Shown in pieces: positions 35,633 to 44,450 of a DNA stretch of 63,171 nt. Source of the DNA: Candidatus Hydrogenedens sp. (GTDB lineage: Bacteria; Hydrogenedentota; Hydrogenedentia; Hydrogenedentales; CAITNO01); assembly GCA_012522755.1 (NCBI GenBank), contig JAAYJV010000196.1:1-63171 (forward strand), in the 5' to 3' direction. A model generated the notes under the pieces. It had not been told where the DNA came from. It worked only from the letters and a program-made list of their open reading frames with translations, and did no database searches. The position numbers were made by a program, and so were the translations under genes. Every line of letters starts with the position of its first letter. The stretch's first letter is position 1.

Positions 35633-36382
35633 TCACTGGGGAACCCACACATCCTGATATTCCACACGTTCGGGAACCAGCCGGGAACGGGTCTCGAAAT
35701 AACCGCCGCCCCTGGTCTCGCCTGTGCGGGCATCGGTGATGGGCGGGATCCATTCCTCATACTTCTCATAATGCTGAGGATGAACCACCACCGGACGACG
35801 TTCCCAATAACCGCCGGACGGTGCCGGGGAAACCACAGGAACAGACGATACGGAGGTCAGGGGAACCGCAGTCGGTGCGGCCAGAGGAACGGCCACGGGA
35901 ACAGCCGTCGGAGCAGGCGCATACACGGGGTATACAGGCTCTTGCGACATGCTGGCCATCACGCCCACCAGCCCCACCATGGCATGGGCAAGCCCTACAT
36001 CTCTGTAGGCTCGGGCCATGGAATCCTCACGCCGGTAGGAGCTACTGTGCGGATAGAAGGACGAAGGCCAATCACGATGGGAACGGCTGAGATTGCCCAA
36101 GCCTTTCAAGGAATTGCTGCTCCGGCTCGACCGACCGGAATTACCCAGTCGCCGCGACAGAGACGACCCTGAAAAAGGGCTATTTGAACGCCGCGCATTA
36201 CCCAAGTGACGTGACAGAGAGGACCCTGATAAAGGGGAGCGTGAACGCCGTGCACTGTTGCGGACAACATTGCGCACTCCTTTCAGTGCCTTGCCCGGAT
36301 TTCTGGCTGCAAAGGCCCCGGGAGAAGCGACAAGCGTCAGGCTTGCCATAAGAATCAGCGAAAGAACCATTTTGTTTTTCAT
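35633..36382 (-). CDS. Secreted protein with arginine/serine repeats
   Basis: 249 residues, function unknown. A signal peptide (ending GAFA) is followed by three near-repeats at about 43-100 built on SPxSGSSLSRxLGNxxRS, visible in the DNA as well as the protein. Next comes a hydrophobic alanine/valine/proline stretch (about 140-190), which might span or associate with a membrane. A C-terminal tyrosine/tryptophan-rich part (HPQHYEKYEEWIPP, YQDVWVPQ) follows, of a kind seen in secreted proteins of Planctomycetes-like bacteria. GGAG precedes the ATG. It has its own terminator and diverges from the SUMF1-fold gene. Confidence 0.72.
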   Translation of the reverse strand: MKNKMVLSLILMASLTLVASPGAFAARNPGKALKGVRNVVRNSARRSRSPLSGSSLSRHLGNARRSNSPFSGSSLSRRLGNSGRSSRSSNSLKGLGNLSRSHRDWPSSFYPHSSSYRREDSMARAYRDVGLAHAMVGLVGVMASMSQEPVYPVYAPAPTAVPVAVPLAAPTAVPLTSVSSVPVVSPAPSGGYWERRPVVVHPQHYEKYEEWIPPITDARTGETRGGGYFETRSRLVPERVEYQDVWVPQ

Positions 36383-36545
36383 GGCTGCACTCCATATCGG
36401 TTGTGAACCACCCTTTGCGGCTGGTCAATACCTGCGAACCAGCCATTCATACCAATACAGACGACCGTTCCGGAGTTCTATTCATTCTCACCATTCCACC
36501 CCGTGCAATATGCTACACTTTTATCGAAGCTTGGAAAGGAAGGCC

Positions 36546-37646
36546 ATGAAAATAAACTGGGATATCGTGCTTCTCATTGCAGCGCTGTTTTCCGTTATCG
36601 GGACAGCCACCATCTATGTGAGAACTCAAAGAGCCAATGACCAGGCATTTCCTTCCATCGAAGCCCCTGAATTGCTGACAGAACCGCAGTCTGGAGAAAT
36701 GATTCCTGTTCCCGCCGGTGAATTCCAGATGGGGCGCCCCTCCGAGGAGAAAGGATGGATCGATGCACTTCCTGTGCATCCTGTATATCTGGATCACTAT
36801 CTGATTGGAAAATATCCGGTGACCAACAATGAGTATGCGGCAATACTGAATTGGGCATTTTCCCGGGGATACCTGCAAGACAAAAGAGGAAATGCTTATA
36901 CCGGTGGGGTTGTTTACGCCTATGGCCGCGCTGTGGCTGAAATCCAGGACTCCAATAAACGCTCACAGATCAACTTCGATGACTGTGACTTCGTTGTTTG
37001 CAGTCGGTCGGGACATGGCGGCCAACTTTTTTCCATGGCCGATCATCCTGTGGTATGTGTCAGTTGGTATGGGGCTGTATGTTACTGCAACTGGCTGAGC
37101 GAAGAACAGAAGCTCGACCCCTGCTACGATACAGAGACTTGGGAACGCTATGAGACTGTGCGAAATGGATACCGTTTGCCCACCGAGGCGGAATGGGAAC
37201 GGGCTGCGGCCTGGGACGGGGAAAAACACTGGATCTACGGCATGACGAGTGATTCTGTGGATCATGCCAAAGCCAATTATGGATATGCCAATCCCTGGGG
37301 CTTCGCAGATGAACCCTGCACCACTCCTGTGGGCTGGTATGACGGTGTGAATCCAGCGCAACTCCGTAAACCGCAAAAGACTACTGTTGATGCCCGAAGC
37401 CCCATAGGTGCCTATGACATGAGTGGCAATGTCGGGGAATGGTGTCACGATTGGTATAACGAAAACTACTATGTCGTGAGTCCCGGAAAAAATCCTTCCG
37501 GGCCGATGCTGGGCGATTTCAAAATTCTCCGGGGTGGCTTCTGGAACGGCTACGCCGGGCAATGCCGCACAGCCTTACGCCGGAGCTACACTCCGGTCAA
37601 CCGGAAACAGCACTACGTCGGGTTCCGGCTTGCACGGACGCCGTAG
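36546..37646 (+). CDS. Membrane-anchored SUMF1/formylglycine-generating-enzyme-fold protein
   Basis: 366 residues from ATG at 36546, with AAGGAAGG upstream. An N-terminal span (WDIVLLIAALFSVIGTATIYV) anchors an extracytoplasmic FGE-sulfatase domain. The domain contains MIPVPAGEFQMGR, YPVTNNEYAAIL, VSWYGAVCYCNWLS, YRLPTEAEWERAA and VGFRLART. The active-site cysteine pair of true formylglycine generators is not evident near the GGFWNGYAGQCRTALRR segment. It is therefore more likely a non-sulfatase SUMF1-fold protein. No sulfatase lies nearby. Confidence 0.85.
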   Translation: MKINWDIVLLIAALFSVIGTATIYVRTQRANDQAFPSIEAPELLTEPQSGEMIPVPAGEFQMGRPSEEKGWIDALPVHPVYLDHYLIGKYPVTNNEYAAILNWAFSRGYLQDKRGNAYTGGVVYAYGRAVAEIQDSNKRSQINFDDCDFVVCSRSGHGGQLFSMADHPVVCVSWYGAVCYCNWLSEEQKLDPCYDTETWERYETVRNGYRLPTEAEWERAAAWDGEKHWIYGMTSDSVDHAKANYGYANPWGFADEPCTTPVGWYDGVNPAQLRKPQKTTVDARSPIGAYDMSGNVGEWCHDWYNENYYVVSPGKNPSGPMLGDFKILRGGFWNGYAGQCRTALRRSYTPVNRKQHYVGFRLARTP

Positions 37647-37715
37647 TCTGGATGTTTTTATCCTTTGACATCAGCCCAAAACGGATCAAATTTTGGGAAA
37701 CAGGATGCAGGGCTC

Positions 37716-37800
37716 TTTTCACCACAGAGGCCACAGCGCAGCACAGCAGCAACCAAATGATCTTTTCTAATTGAACCACCGAAATCAGTGAACACACTGA
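37716..37800 (+). repeat. Dispersed repeat R2, copy 3
   Basis: Starts TTTTCACCACAGAG, as at 14416, and ends GAACACACTG. It directly abuts the R1 copy. It is part of the 750-bp gene-free island 37647-38396. Confidence 0.65.
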
Positions 37801-37804
37801 AAAT

Positions 37805-37903
37805 ACATCTTTACCGAAGAGGTGACACTGACACGACATTCCTTGGAATCACAGGTGAACACTGATTAACACTGATAAATTAAAGACCTTGGGTCTCGCA
37901 ACC
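37805..37903 (+). repeat. Dispersed repeat R1, interrupted copy
   Basis: About 90% identical by eye to 249-350, including GTGACACTGACACGAC and TGATAAATTAAAGACCTTGG. The match breaks at the left end of the inverted-repeat element. TCAACGTCTTTC resumes at 38138-38149, just beyond its right end. Confidence 0.72.
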
Positions 37904-38127
37904 TGGGAACGCCAATTTCCACATTGGCTGATGGCGGACAAGTTCTATAACACTATCTGGTATAGATTCGCTACGATGACCTTGACCTTCGCAAAAAAAA
38001 AGAGAATTCAGTCGTTGTGAATCTATTTGTTTTTTTGATTGACAGCAGTCCTTATGCCGCATCAGAAGCCACAGATTTTTCAAGGACAGTATCCCGCTGT
38101 GTGCCAATGTGGAAATTGGCGTTCCCA
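37904..38127. mobile_element. MITE-like element with perfect 25-bp terminal inverted repeats
   Basis: 224 bp with no coding capacity. The left terminus 37904-37928 (beginning TGGGAACGCC) and the right terminus 38103-38127 (ending GGCGTTCCCA) are perfect reverse complements over 25 bases. Inside, ATAGATTC (37962-37969) pairs with GAATCTAT (38019-38026), and ACGA/TCGT extends the stem. The internal sequence is AT-rich. It sits within a copy of R1. No transposase is in the window, so any mobility would be non-autonomous. I could not define a target-site duplication. Confidence 0.6.
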
Positions 38128-38396
38128 AGAGCAGATCTCAACGTCTTTCCGGATTCTCTTGAGCTTACTGATCGCCTCACGTTTCTTCCAAGATCCAACC
38201 TCTAACAGAAAAAAGCACGGCTCTTCAGATAGATGCTCTCGGTCACTCGTGGTACAATAGAACAGCCTTAAAATTTACCAGAAAACACGCTCCAACCTGG
38301 CCCCCTTCCAGGAAGTCAGCCACTATCGTTGCATAGGCTGTATGCTATTCAGAAGACACACCGAGGAAATAAAGGGCAATAGAGGGAACTTAAAAT
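38128..38396. other. Non-coding end of repeat island before hsdS
   Basis: After the TCAACGTCTTTC remnant of R1 (38138-38149), the sequence is unrelated to other parts of the window. I see no gene. GAGGGAA at about 38383 serves as the ribosome-binding site of the specificity gene. No clear promoter was found. Confidence 0.4.
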
Positions 38397-39569
38397 ATGA
38401 GCACAGTACAACAGCTGATCGAGAAACTCTGTCCTCAGGGGGTGGAGTACAGACCTCTCGGCGATGTGGCCACCTTACAGCGCGGCACTTCCATAACACG
38501 AAAAAATATTTCGGAAGGGGAGATTCCTGTTATTGCAGGAGGCCAACAACCGGCTTATTATCATTCCCTCAGTAATCGCGAAGGAGAAACCATTGTTGTA
38601 GCCGGATCCGGTGCCTACGCCGGCTTCCTCACTTATTGGCAAATACCCATTTTTGTTTCAGATGCCTTTTCCATAAAACCAAATCCAGATCTCTTTCTGA
38701 CAAAATTTGTATTTTATTTTTTGGCCAATATGCAGGCTGAACTGCATTCTTTGAAAAGGGGTGGAGGAGTTCCCCACGTTTATGTCAGAAATGTTGCACC
38801 CCTGCGTATCCCTCTCCCCCCTCTTCCGGTCCAAGAGGAAATTGTCCGTATTCTGGACGAGTTTTCTACACTTATAACAGAGCTTCAATCAGCGCTTGCA
38901 AAAGAACTCGCTGCTCGCAAAAAACAATATGAATATTATAGAGATGAATTGTTGAGTTTCGGGAATGAGGTGGAATGGAAGGCTTTGGGACAAATTGCCT
39001 TATTTAAATATGGATACACTGATAGAGCTAAAGAAAAGGGGACCGTAAGATTTATTAGGATTACAGATATAGGCGACAATGGCAAACTACGACAAAAGTC
39101 TCCAATGTTCATTGATTTATCAAAAGACAATGAGGTTTTTTTAGTCAAATTTGGAGATTTGCTAATGGCAAGAACAGGAGCGACATATGGTAAGACAATG
39201 TTATTTGATGACGACACCCCATCTGTTTATGCTTCTTTTTTAATACGAATTCGCTTTAAAGATAAAAAAGTATTACCCAAATATTATTGGCATTTTGCAC
39301 AGTCCAGTTTTTATTGGACTCAAGCAAATGCGTATGTGAGCAAAGCTGGACAACCACAGTTTAATGCCAATGCACTTAAAAAAGTTAAAATCCCCCTTCC
39401 CTCTTTATCAGAGCAAGAGCGCATTGTGTCCATTCTGGATAAATTTGATGCTCTGGTGAACGACCTTAGTGCGGGTATTCCAGCCGAGATAGAAGCCAGA
39501 CAGAAACAATATGAATATTACCGGGATAAACTTCTGACTTTTAAAGAGCTTGAAAGGATTGAGGCATAA
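38397..39569 (+). CDS. hsdS: Type I restriction-modification specificity subunit (orphan HsdS)
   Basis: 390 residues with two target-recognition domains (about 15-150 and 195-335). Each is followed by a conserved helix: residues ~150-190 with LPPLPVQEEIVRILDEFST and KKQYEYYRDELLSF, and ~340-385 with LPSLSEQERIVSILDKFDA and RQKQYEYYRDKLLTF. HsdS sets the DNA sequence recognised by the HsdM/HsdR complex. No hsdM or hsdR lies in the window, so this is an isolated subunit. The second recognition domain is markedly AT-rich compared with neighbours, a sign of transfer. The gene is complete, with an intact start and stop. Confidence 0.93.
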   Translation: MSTVQQLIEKLCPQGVEYRPLGDVATLQRGTSITRKNISEGEIPVIAGGQQPAYYHSLSNREGETIVVAGSGAYAGFLTYWQIPIFVSDAFSIKPNPDLFLTKFVFYFLANMQAELHSLKRGGGVPHVYVRNVAPLRIPLPPLPVQEEIVRILDEFSTLITELQSALAKELAARKKQYEYYRDELLSFGNEVEWKALGQIALFKYGYTDRAKEKGTVRFIRITDIGDNGKLRQKSPMFIDLSKDNEVFLVKFGDLLMARTGATYGKTMLFDDDTPSVYASFLIRIRFKDKKVLPKYYWHFAQSSFYWTQANAYVSKAGQPQFNANALKKVKIPLPSLSEQERIVSILDKFDALVNDLSAGIPAEIEARQKQYEYYRDKLLTFKELERIEA

Positions 39570-39579
39570 TTGAAGTGGT

Positions 39580-39599
39580 GGGCACGGCATGCCGTGCCC
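39580..39599. repeat. GGGCACGG palindrome, copy downstream of hsdS
   Basis: The perfect 20-bp palindrome GGGCACGGCATGCCGTGCCC, followed by CTACC as in the copy at 63026. It lies ten bases past the hsdS stop, so it could also act as a transcript-stabilising or terminating hairpin, though no T-run follows. The next 220 bp to the phosphatase gene hold only short low-complexity sequence. Confidence 0.85.
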
Positions 39600-39779
39600 C
39601 TACCTGCCCGTGCTACAGTGCGCTTCCTGACTCCTCAGGCGGAGGTTTGGGATCGGGGCATTCATGCAGGGTCAGAGAAGCAAGTGGATCAAGTGGACAT
39701 CAGGGACACAACAGTCCCTCGACCCTCGATCCTGGTCTCTCGTCCCTCCTCAGGGGTGCACCTGTGATCCCTCAATGTG

Positions 39780-39785
39780 TATAAT
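39780..39785 (+). promoter_or_regulatory. Sigma-70 -10 box for the PhoD-type gene
   Basis: A perfect TATAAT, 40 bases before the ATG. Seventeen bases upstream, the -35 position reads TGCACC, a poor match, so an activator may be needed. Confidence 0.5.
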
Positions 39786-39824
39786 GCCTTATATATTTCA
39801 AATCCATGCACAAGGAGTATAACG

Positions 39825-41186
39825 ATGCGTTTTTTGAGAATGAGTACGGTTCTGTTGAGTCTGAGTCTTTTCCTGCTGCTTCCTCTGGCTGTGTCCCATG
39901 GGGGCGGAAGTACCACCGGTACCCCGCGGCTCATGGAAGGTCCCATGGTCGGAGCGGTCACTCCCTCCTCCATCTCCATCTGGGTACGGGCCAGCGGCGA
40001 GTTCCCTCTGTCCCTGGAATATGACCTGAAGAATGACTTCAAATCCTCGCAGCGGACAAAAGAAATCACACCCTCCATTGAAAAGGATGACCGAACGGCC
40101 GTGCTCGTCATGAGCGGGTTGGAAGCGGATACGGTATATCATTACCGGGTACTTGTCAACGGCAAGCCGGCCCATAATCTGGGTAAATTCAGTACGAAAA
40201 CCGCTCCCGACGGACCTGCGCGCTTCTCCATCTCCTACGGATCCTGCCCCCGCTATCAGCAGGATCCCATTCAGAATATCTGGCAAGGTATTGAAAAGAA
40301 CGCCCCGGATCTTTTTTTCTGGATAGGAGACAATGTCTATGGCGACACCTTCGATCCTGAGATTCTCGCGGAGTGTTACCGCTACCAGCGCATGATCCCC
40401 AATTCGAGAAACTTCCTGGCCTCCACGCCGCAACTGGCCATTTGGGATGACCACGATTATGCACTGAACAACCACAACCGCACGAATCCCATCAAGGAGG
40501 AATCGCTTGTTGTTTTCAAACGCTATTTTGCGAATCCTTCCTATGGTCTCCCTGATACACCGGGTGTGTTCTTCAAATACCATTATGGCGGTGTGGACTT
40601 TTTCTTCCTGGATGTGCGCTATCATCGTGATCCCAATACACAGCCGGACTCTCCGGAAAAGACACATCTGGGCAAAGGACAGTTGGCCTGGCTGAAAAAA
40701 GAGCTTCTCGCCAGTGAAACACCTTTCAAAGTGCTGATCTCCGGCGGCGGTTTCTCCTGTGAAAAAGGCCCGGAAGGAGACTCCTGGGCGGCTTTCCTGC
40801 ATGAGCGGAATCACCTCTTTGACTTTCTCCGTGACAATGAGATCACCGGTGTTTTCGGCCTTTCCGGTGATACCCATGTGGGCGAGTTCAACGCCATCCC
40901 CTGGAGTGAAGAGGGCGGATACGACTTCTACGATCTCGACAGCTCGCCTCTGGCTCAACGGGCCAGTGACAACTGGAAGAAGCACACCCCTGAAATACGG
41001 TTGAGAATGCCCTATCAGGCGAACAATGCCGGTTGGGTTCAGTTTGATATGACAGCGACTCCGCCTACGGTGAGCCTGAATCTGATGACCGAAGATGGCG
41101 AACCCGTTTGGGAACCCATCGTTCTGACTCCGGAGGACCTCAAAAATGGCGTGGCCACAGCGAAAGCCAATATCAAGCTGGACTGA
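39825..41186 (+). CDS. Secreted alkaline phosphatase D-type phosphoesterase
   Basis: 453 residues from ATG at 39825, with AAGGAG seven bases upstream. A signal peptide (ending LAVSHGG) is followed by a fibronectin-like N-terminal domain (PMVGAVTPSSISIWVRAS ... HYRVLVNG). The PhoD metallophosphoesterase core has SYGSCPRYQ, WIGDNVYGD, AIWDDHDYALNN, LDVRYHRDP and GLSGDTHVGEF, which give the Fe/Ca ligands. It probably hydrolyses phosphodiesters or monoesters in the periplasm. A membrane acyltransferase gene follows 62 bp later. Confidence 0.92.
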   Translation: MRFLRMSTVLLSLSLFLLLPLAVSHGGGSTTGTPRLMEGPMVGAVTPSSISIWVRASGEFPLSLEYDLKNDFKSSQRTKEITPSIEKDDRTAVLVMSGLEADTVYHYRVLVNGKPAHNLGKFSTKTAPDGPARFSISYGSCPRYQQDPIQNIWQGIEKNAPDLFFWIGDNVYGDTFDPEILAECYRYQRMIPNSRNFLASTPQLAIWDDHDYALNNHNRTNPIKEESLVVFKRYFANPSYGLPDTPGVFFKYHYGGVDFFFLDVRYHRDPNTQPDSPEKTHLGKGQLAWLKKELLASETPFKVLISGGGFSCEKGPEGDSWAAFLHERNHLFDFLRDNEITGVFGLSGDTHVGEFNAIPWSEEGGYDFYDLDSSPLAQRASDNWKKHTPEIRLRMPYQANNAGWVQFDMTATPPTVSLNLMTEDGEPVWEPIVLTPEDLKNGVATAKANIKLD

Positions 41187-41248
41187 ACTTCTTCCAACAA
41201 CACCATTTCGGAAAATTCAAGAGAATAATCCTGTAGAAAGGGACTTGC

Positions 41249-42430
41249 ATGTCTGAATCTGTGGTACCTGCAGCGGAGACTGCGGAGCTGAAAGAAGAAG
41301 CCATTACAACTCAGACGCCTGAGACAGAGGCAACGCCCCCCGCAAAACCACCGCGGATGATGTCCATTGATGCCCTCCGCGGTTTTGACATGTTCTGGAT
41401 TGTGGGCGGCAAGCCCTTGTTCGTCGCTTTCCTCCTGCTCTTTTCAGCCTCAGGGGAACTACCCGAATGGTTGCAGTATCAATTCGACCATGTGAAATGG
41501 GAGGGCTTTTCCGCCTGGGATCTGATCATGCCTCTCTTTCTCTTTATCTCCGGAGCCTCCATCCCTTTTGCCATGCGTTTGAAAGAAGGGGAAACCCGTG
41601 ATTACCGAGCCTTCTATCTGCGCCTGGCCAGACGCATTGTGCTCCTCTGGATCTTCGGTATGATCGCTCAGGGGCGGTTGCTGACCTTTGACTGGACGCA
41701 GTTCCGTTTCTTCTCCAACACCCTGCAAGCCATTGCCGTGGGTTACCTCGTGGCTGTGCTGGCCCACCTTTATCTGTCCACGCGCGGGCAGATCGCCCTT
41801 TGCGCCGGCGTACTCATTGTTTATTGGGCACTGATGATGTTTATGCCCGTGCCCGGAGACTGGGTCCGGGCTATAGAACCCCGGATGAATCTTGCACTAT
41901 GGCTGGATGACTTCATTCTGCGACGCTTCAGAGATGGAACGACTTATGCCTGGATCCTGCCGGGACTGGGCTTTGCGGGCTCAGTCATGCTGGGTGTTTT
42001 CGGCGGCATGATTCTGCGCCTGAAAGAAGCACCCCTGAAACGCTTCGCCTATCTCTTTGCTCTGGGCCTGGCCTGTCTCCTGGGCGGCTGGCTGTGGAGC
42101 TTCCATTTCCCCATTATCAAGCATATCTGGACCAGTTCCATGGTGCTTTGGGCGGGTGGTCTGAGCTATCTGCTTCTGGCTGTCTTCTATCTCGTTATGG
42201 ACATCTGGGGATACCGGCGCTGGGCCTATCCTTTCATGATCATCGGAGCGAACGCCATTGCCGCTTATATGGCTGGCCAGGTCATTCCCTTTCACAAGGT
42301 CGCAAGCTTCTTTCCCGGTTTGTCCTGCGGCTGTGCCGGAGCAGAATTCATATCGGCCTTTATCGGCTTCATGGTCCTCTGGATTCCGCTGTGGATCATG
42401 CACAAATACAAAATCTTTCTCAGAGTATAA
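41249..42430 (+). CDS. HGSNAT/DUF5009-type membrane acyltransferase
   Basis: 393 residues. After a ~35-residue soluble acidic N-terminus comes SIDALRGFDMFWIVGGKPLF, the hallmark of heparan-alpha-glucosaminide N-acetyltransferase homologues and DUF5009 proteins. About ten membrane spans follow. Conserved polar residues lie in MPLFLFISGASIPFAMRL and IGANAIAAYMAGQVIPFHKV. Relatives transfer acetyl groups from cytosolic acetyl-CoA to extracytoplasmic amino sugars. In bacteria the substrate may be glucosamine in cell-envelope or scavenged glycans. AAAGGGAC precedes the ATG. Confidence 0.88.
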   Translation: MSESVVPAAETAELKEEAITTQTPETEATPPAKPPRMMSIDALRGFDMFWIVGGKPLFVAFLLLFSASGELPEWLQYQFDHVKWEGFSAWDLIMPLFLFISGASIPFAMRLKEGETRDYRAFYLRLARRIVLLWIFGMIAQGRLLTFDWTQFRFFSNTLQAIAVGYLVAVLAHLYLSTRGQIALCAGVLIVYWALMMFMPVPGDWVRAIEPRMNLALWLDDFILRRFRDGTTYAWILPGLGFAGSVMLGVFGGMILRLKEAPLKRFAYLFALGLACLLGGWLWSFHFPIIKHIWTSSMVLWAGGLSYLLLAVFYLVMDIWGYRRWAYPFMIIGANAIAAYMAGQVIPFHKVASFFPGLSCGCAGAEFISAFIGFMVLWIPLWIMHKYKIFLRV

Positions 42431-42486
42431 CTTGATCAGAACATCAGACACAGCAGAGGAATGCAAGGCATAAGGAAGCAGGAGTA

Positions 42487-43473
42487 ATGGCTGGTTTCAA
42501 TGAAGGCATGAGATCCTGGCATGGTCTGACGAAAAGAAAGGAGCAACCGGAAGACCCCGAGACAATAGCGGGAAAGCTTGCGGAAAGCTTTCTGAAAAGA
42601 CTTGTTGACTCCAATCTGAGATATAAAAACGGCTATGCTTTTCTGGGGAAACGAATCCCGTCATATCTCTATGGTCGCCGTTATGAGGTGGATCTCATCG
42701 TCCTGACCCCAAAACAGGTGCATGTGCTGGAGGTGAAGAACTGGTCGGGAACTCTTCAGGCCCGTGAAGACCAGTGGATTCAGACGCGCAGAAATGGCGA
42801 TGAAATAAAACATCCCCACCTTATAGCCCACAATCAGGAGAAAAAAGAAGCTCTCATTTCCTATTTGCACAGCCAAGGCGTCCCTGTCAATCCCTCCTGC
42901 ATTACGCAGAAAATAATTTTCATGAATAACAGGATGAGAATTCTCTCTCCAGAGATCAGGAAAGATCCGCATATCATTGAAGCACGGGAGCTCGGACGCT
43001 ATCTTGATTCCCAATGGGGAAACTCATCGGCTGAGAAAATTGTTCATTCAATCATGGAAGTGCTTCTGGAAAGGGAAAGGAGCAATCAGGCTGAGGAGGC
43101 CTTTTTAAAAAGTGTACAGGGCAAGTATTTCCAACAGACTCTATTCCTGTTGCATTCTCTGGAAACCTGGGACATACTGCGCCTCCACGGCGGCAAAACA
43201 CTGGTAGGCGACGGCTTGCAACTGATTACGAAGAAAACATCTGTTGATCTGAAAAAGCTTCCGAGCAGGACGCAATATCCTGTGATCTGGTCCCAGCCAA
43301 CTGCGCTGCTCTATCTTCTGTGCCTTCTGGGAAAAACATCTGTGGGCTCTGTAAACTTTACGAACCGGAAAATAGCGATCACTCCCCATGATAAGATTAA
43401 ATTTCACCTGGTCAGAGAACCCAAGCCAACTTTCATCCCCGCAGGCGAGGTGGATCTTTTCGTGCGGGGTTGA
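42487..43473 (+). CDS. NERD domain protein
   Basis: 328 residues. The N-terminal 200 residues hold a NERD (nuclease-related) domain: RYEVDLIVLTPKQVHVLEVKNWSGTL contains the D-x8-10-E-x-K arrangement expected of a PD-(D/E)XK-like nuclease fold. The C-terminal ~130 residues have no match I recognise (WDILRLHGGKTLVGDGLQL ...). There is no signal peptide. It starts 56 bp after the acyltransferase and has AGGAG before the ATG. NERD proteins are associated with DNA or RNA processing and sometimes with defence. The role here is unknown. Confidence 0.82.
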   Translation: MAGFNEGMRSWHGLTKRKEQPEDPETIAGKLAESFLKRLVDSNLRYKNGYAFLGKRIPSYLYGRRYEVDLIVLTPKQVHVLEVKNWSGTLQAREDQWIQTRRNGDEIKHPHLIAHNQEKKEALISYLHSQGVPVNPSCITQKIIFMNNRMRILSPEIRKDPHIIEARELGRYLDSQWGNSSAEKIVHSIMEVLLERERSNQAEEAFLKSVQGKYFQQTLFLLHSLETWDILRLHGGKTLVGDGLQLITKKTSVDLKKLPSRTQYPVIWSQPTALLYLLCLLGKTSVGSVNFTNRKIAITPHDKIKFHLVREPKPTFIPAGEVDLFVRG

Positions 43474-43490
43474 GCCTGTTCCGGGTCTCC

Positions 43491-44438
43491 TTACTGTCTT
43501 TTCAACCACTGAACAAAGCGGGCCAGGCCTTCATCCATGGAAAAGCGGGGGTTGTAATCGAGCAGTTCCCGGGCATGCTGAATATCGGCATAAGTAATTT
43601 CCACATCACCGGGTTGCAGGGCCTTCTCTTCAATCTTCGCTTTTTTCCCCAGATGCTTTTCCAGCAGAGCAATGAGTTCGCTCAGGCTGGTCGTGTGCTG
43701 TTCACCCAGATTGAATATTTCATAGGCAAAGGGCCTGTCCACGGATTGGAGCATCCCGTGAATGATATCGTCAATGTAGGTGTAGTCCCGGCGGCTGTCC
43801 CCTTTGCCGAATACGGGGATGGGTTTATCCTGCAGCATGAGCCGGGCAAATTTGTGGATGGCCATGTCGGGGCGCTGGCGGGGGCCATAGACGGTGAAAA
43901 AGCGCAGCATGGTCACTTTCAGGCCATATAAATGGCTGTAGACATGGGCCTGCAACTCGTTCATCCTTTTCGTGGCCGCATAAGGGCTTACGGGTCGCAT
44001 GACCGGGTTGCTTTCTTTGAAGGGCACTTCTTTGGAGCCGCCGTAGACCGACGAACTGGAAGCGAAGACGAGGTGAGAGGGTTCATAACGTCGGCACATG
44101 TCCAGCATATGCTGACCGCCGATTACGTTTACACGATGATAGAGGTTGGGGTCTTCCAGGGAAGGACGCACCCCTGCCCGGGCCGCCAGATGCACCACCA
44201 CCTGAGGTCTTTCTTTTTCAAAGACCCGGCGCAGCGCTTCTTCATCGCAGATATCTGTTTCACAGAGGGTGAAACGGGGCTCCTGGAGCAAAGAACGGAT
44301 ATTATTCCTCTTTACGGCCGGGCTGTAATAGTCGTTGAAGTTATCCAGTCCCACAACCTTATCACCCCGGGAACACAATGCCTCGCACAAGTGTGAGCCA
44401 ATGAATCCGGCTGCACCGGTTACCAGAACAGTTTTCAT
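43491..44438 (-). CDS. NAD-dependent sugar-nucleotide epimerase (UDP-glucuronate 4-epimerase-like)
   Basis: 315 residues of the extended SDR family. The NAD-binding motif GAAGFIGSHLCEAL opens the protein. The catalytic YAATKRMNE (YxxxK) lies at about 153, and VTMLRFFTVYGPRQRPDMA is typical of UDP-glucuronate/galacturonate epimerases. The enzyme would supply a nucleotide sugar for a glycan or glycosylated product. It is the last gene of the minus-strand operon running from 50085, starting 12 bp after the maturase-like gene with AGGAAGG as its ribosome-binding site. It may be co-transcribed with that cassette or be a fortuitous neighbour. Confidence 0.92.
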   Translation of the reverse strand: MKTVLVTGAAGFIGSHLCEALCSRGDKVVGLDNFNDYYSPAVKRNNIRSLLQEPRFTLCETDICDEEALRRVFEKERPQVVVHLAARAGVRPSLEDPNLYHRVNVIGGQHMLDMCRRYEPSHLVFASSSSVYGGSKEVPFKESNPVMRPVSPYAATKRMNELQAHVYSHLYGLKVTMLRFFTVYGPRQRPDMAIHKFARLMLQDKPIPVFGKGDSRRDYTYIDDIIHGMLQSVDRPFAYEIFNLGEQHTTSLSELIALLEKHLGKKAKIEEKALQPGDVEITYADIQHARELLDYNPRFSMDEGLARFVQWLKRQ

Positions 44439-44450
44439 AGTATGCCTTCC

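Noticed and set aside
36546-37646. True formylglycine-generating enzyme
   Set aside because: The cysteine pair of the active site is not evident and no sulfatase gene lies nearby; kept only as SUMF1-fold protein.
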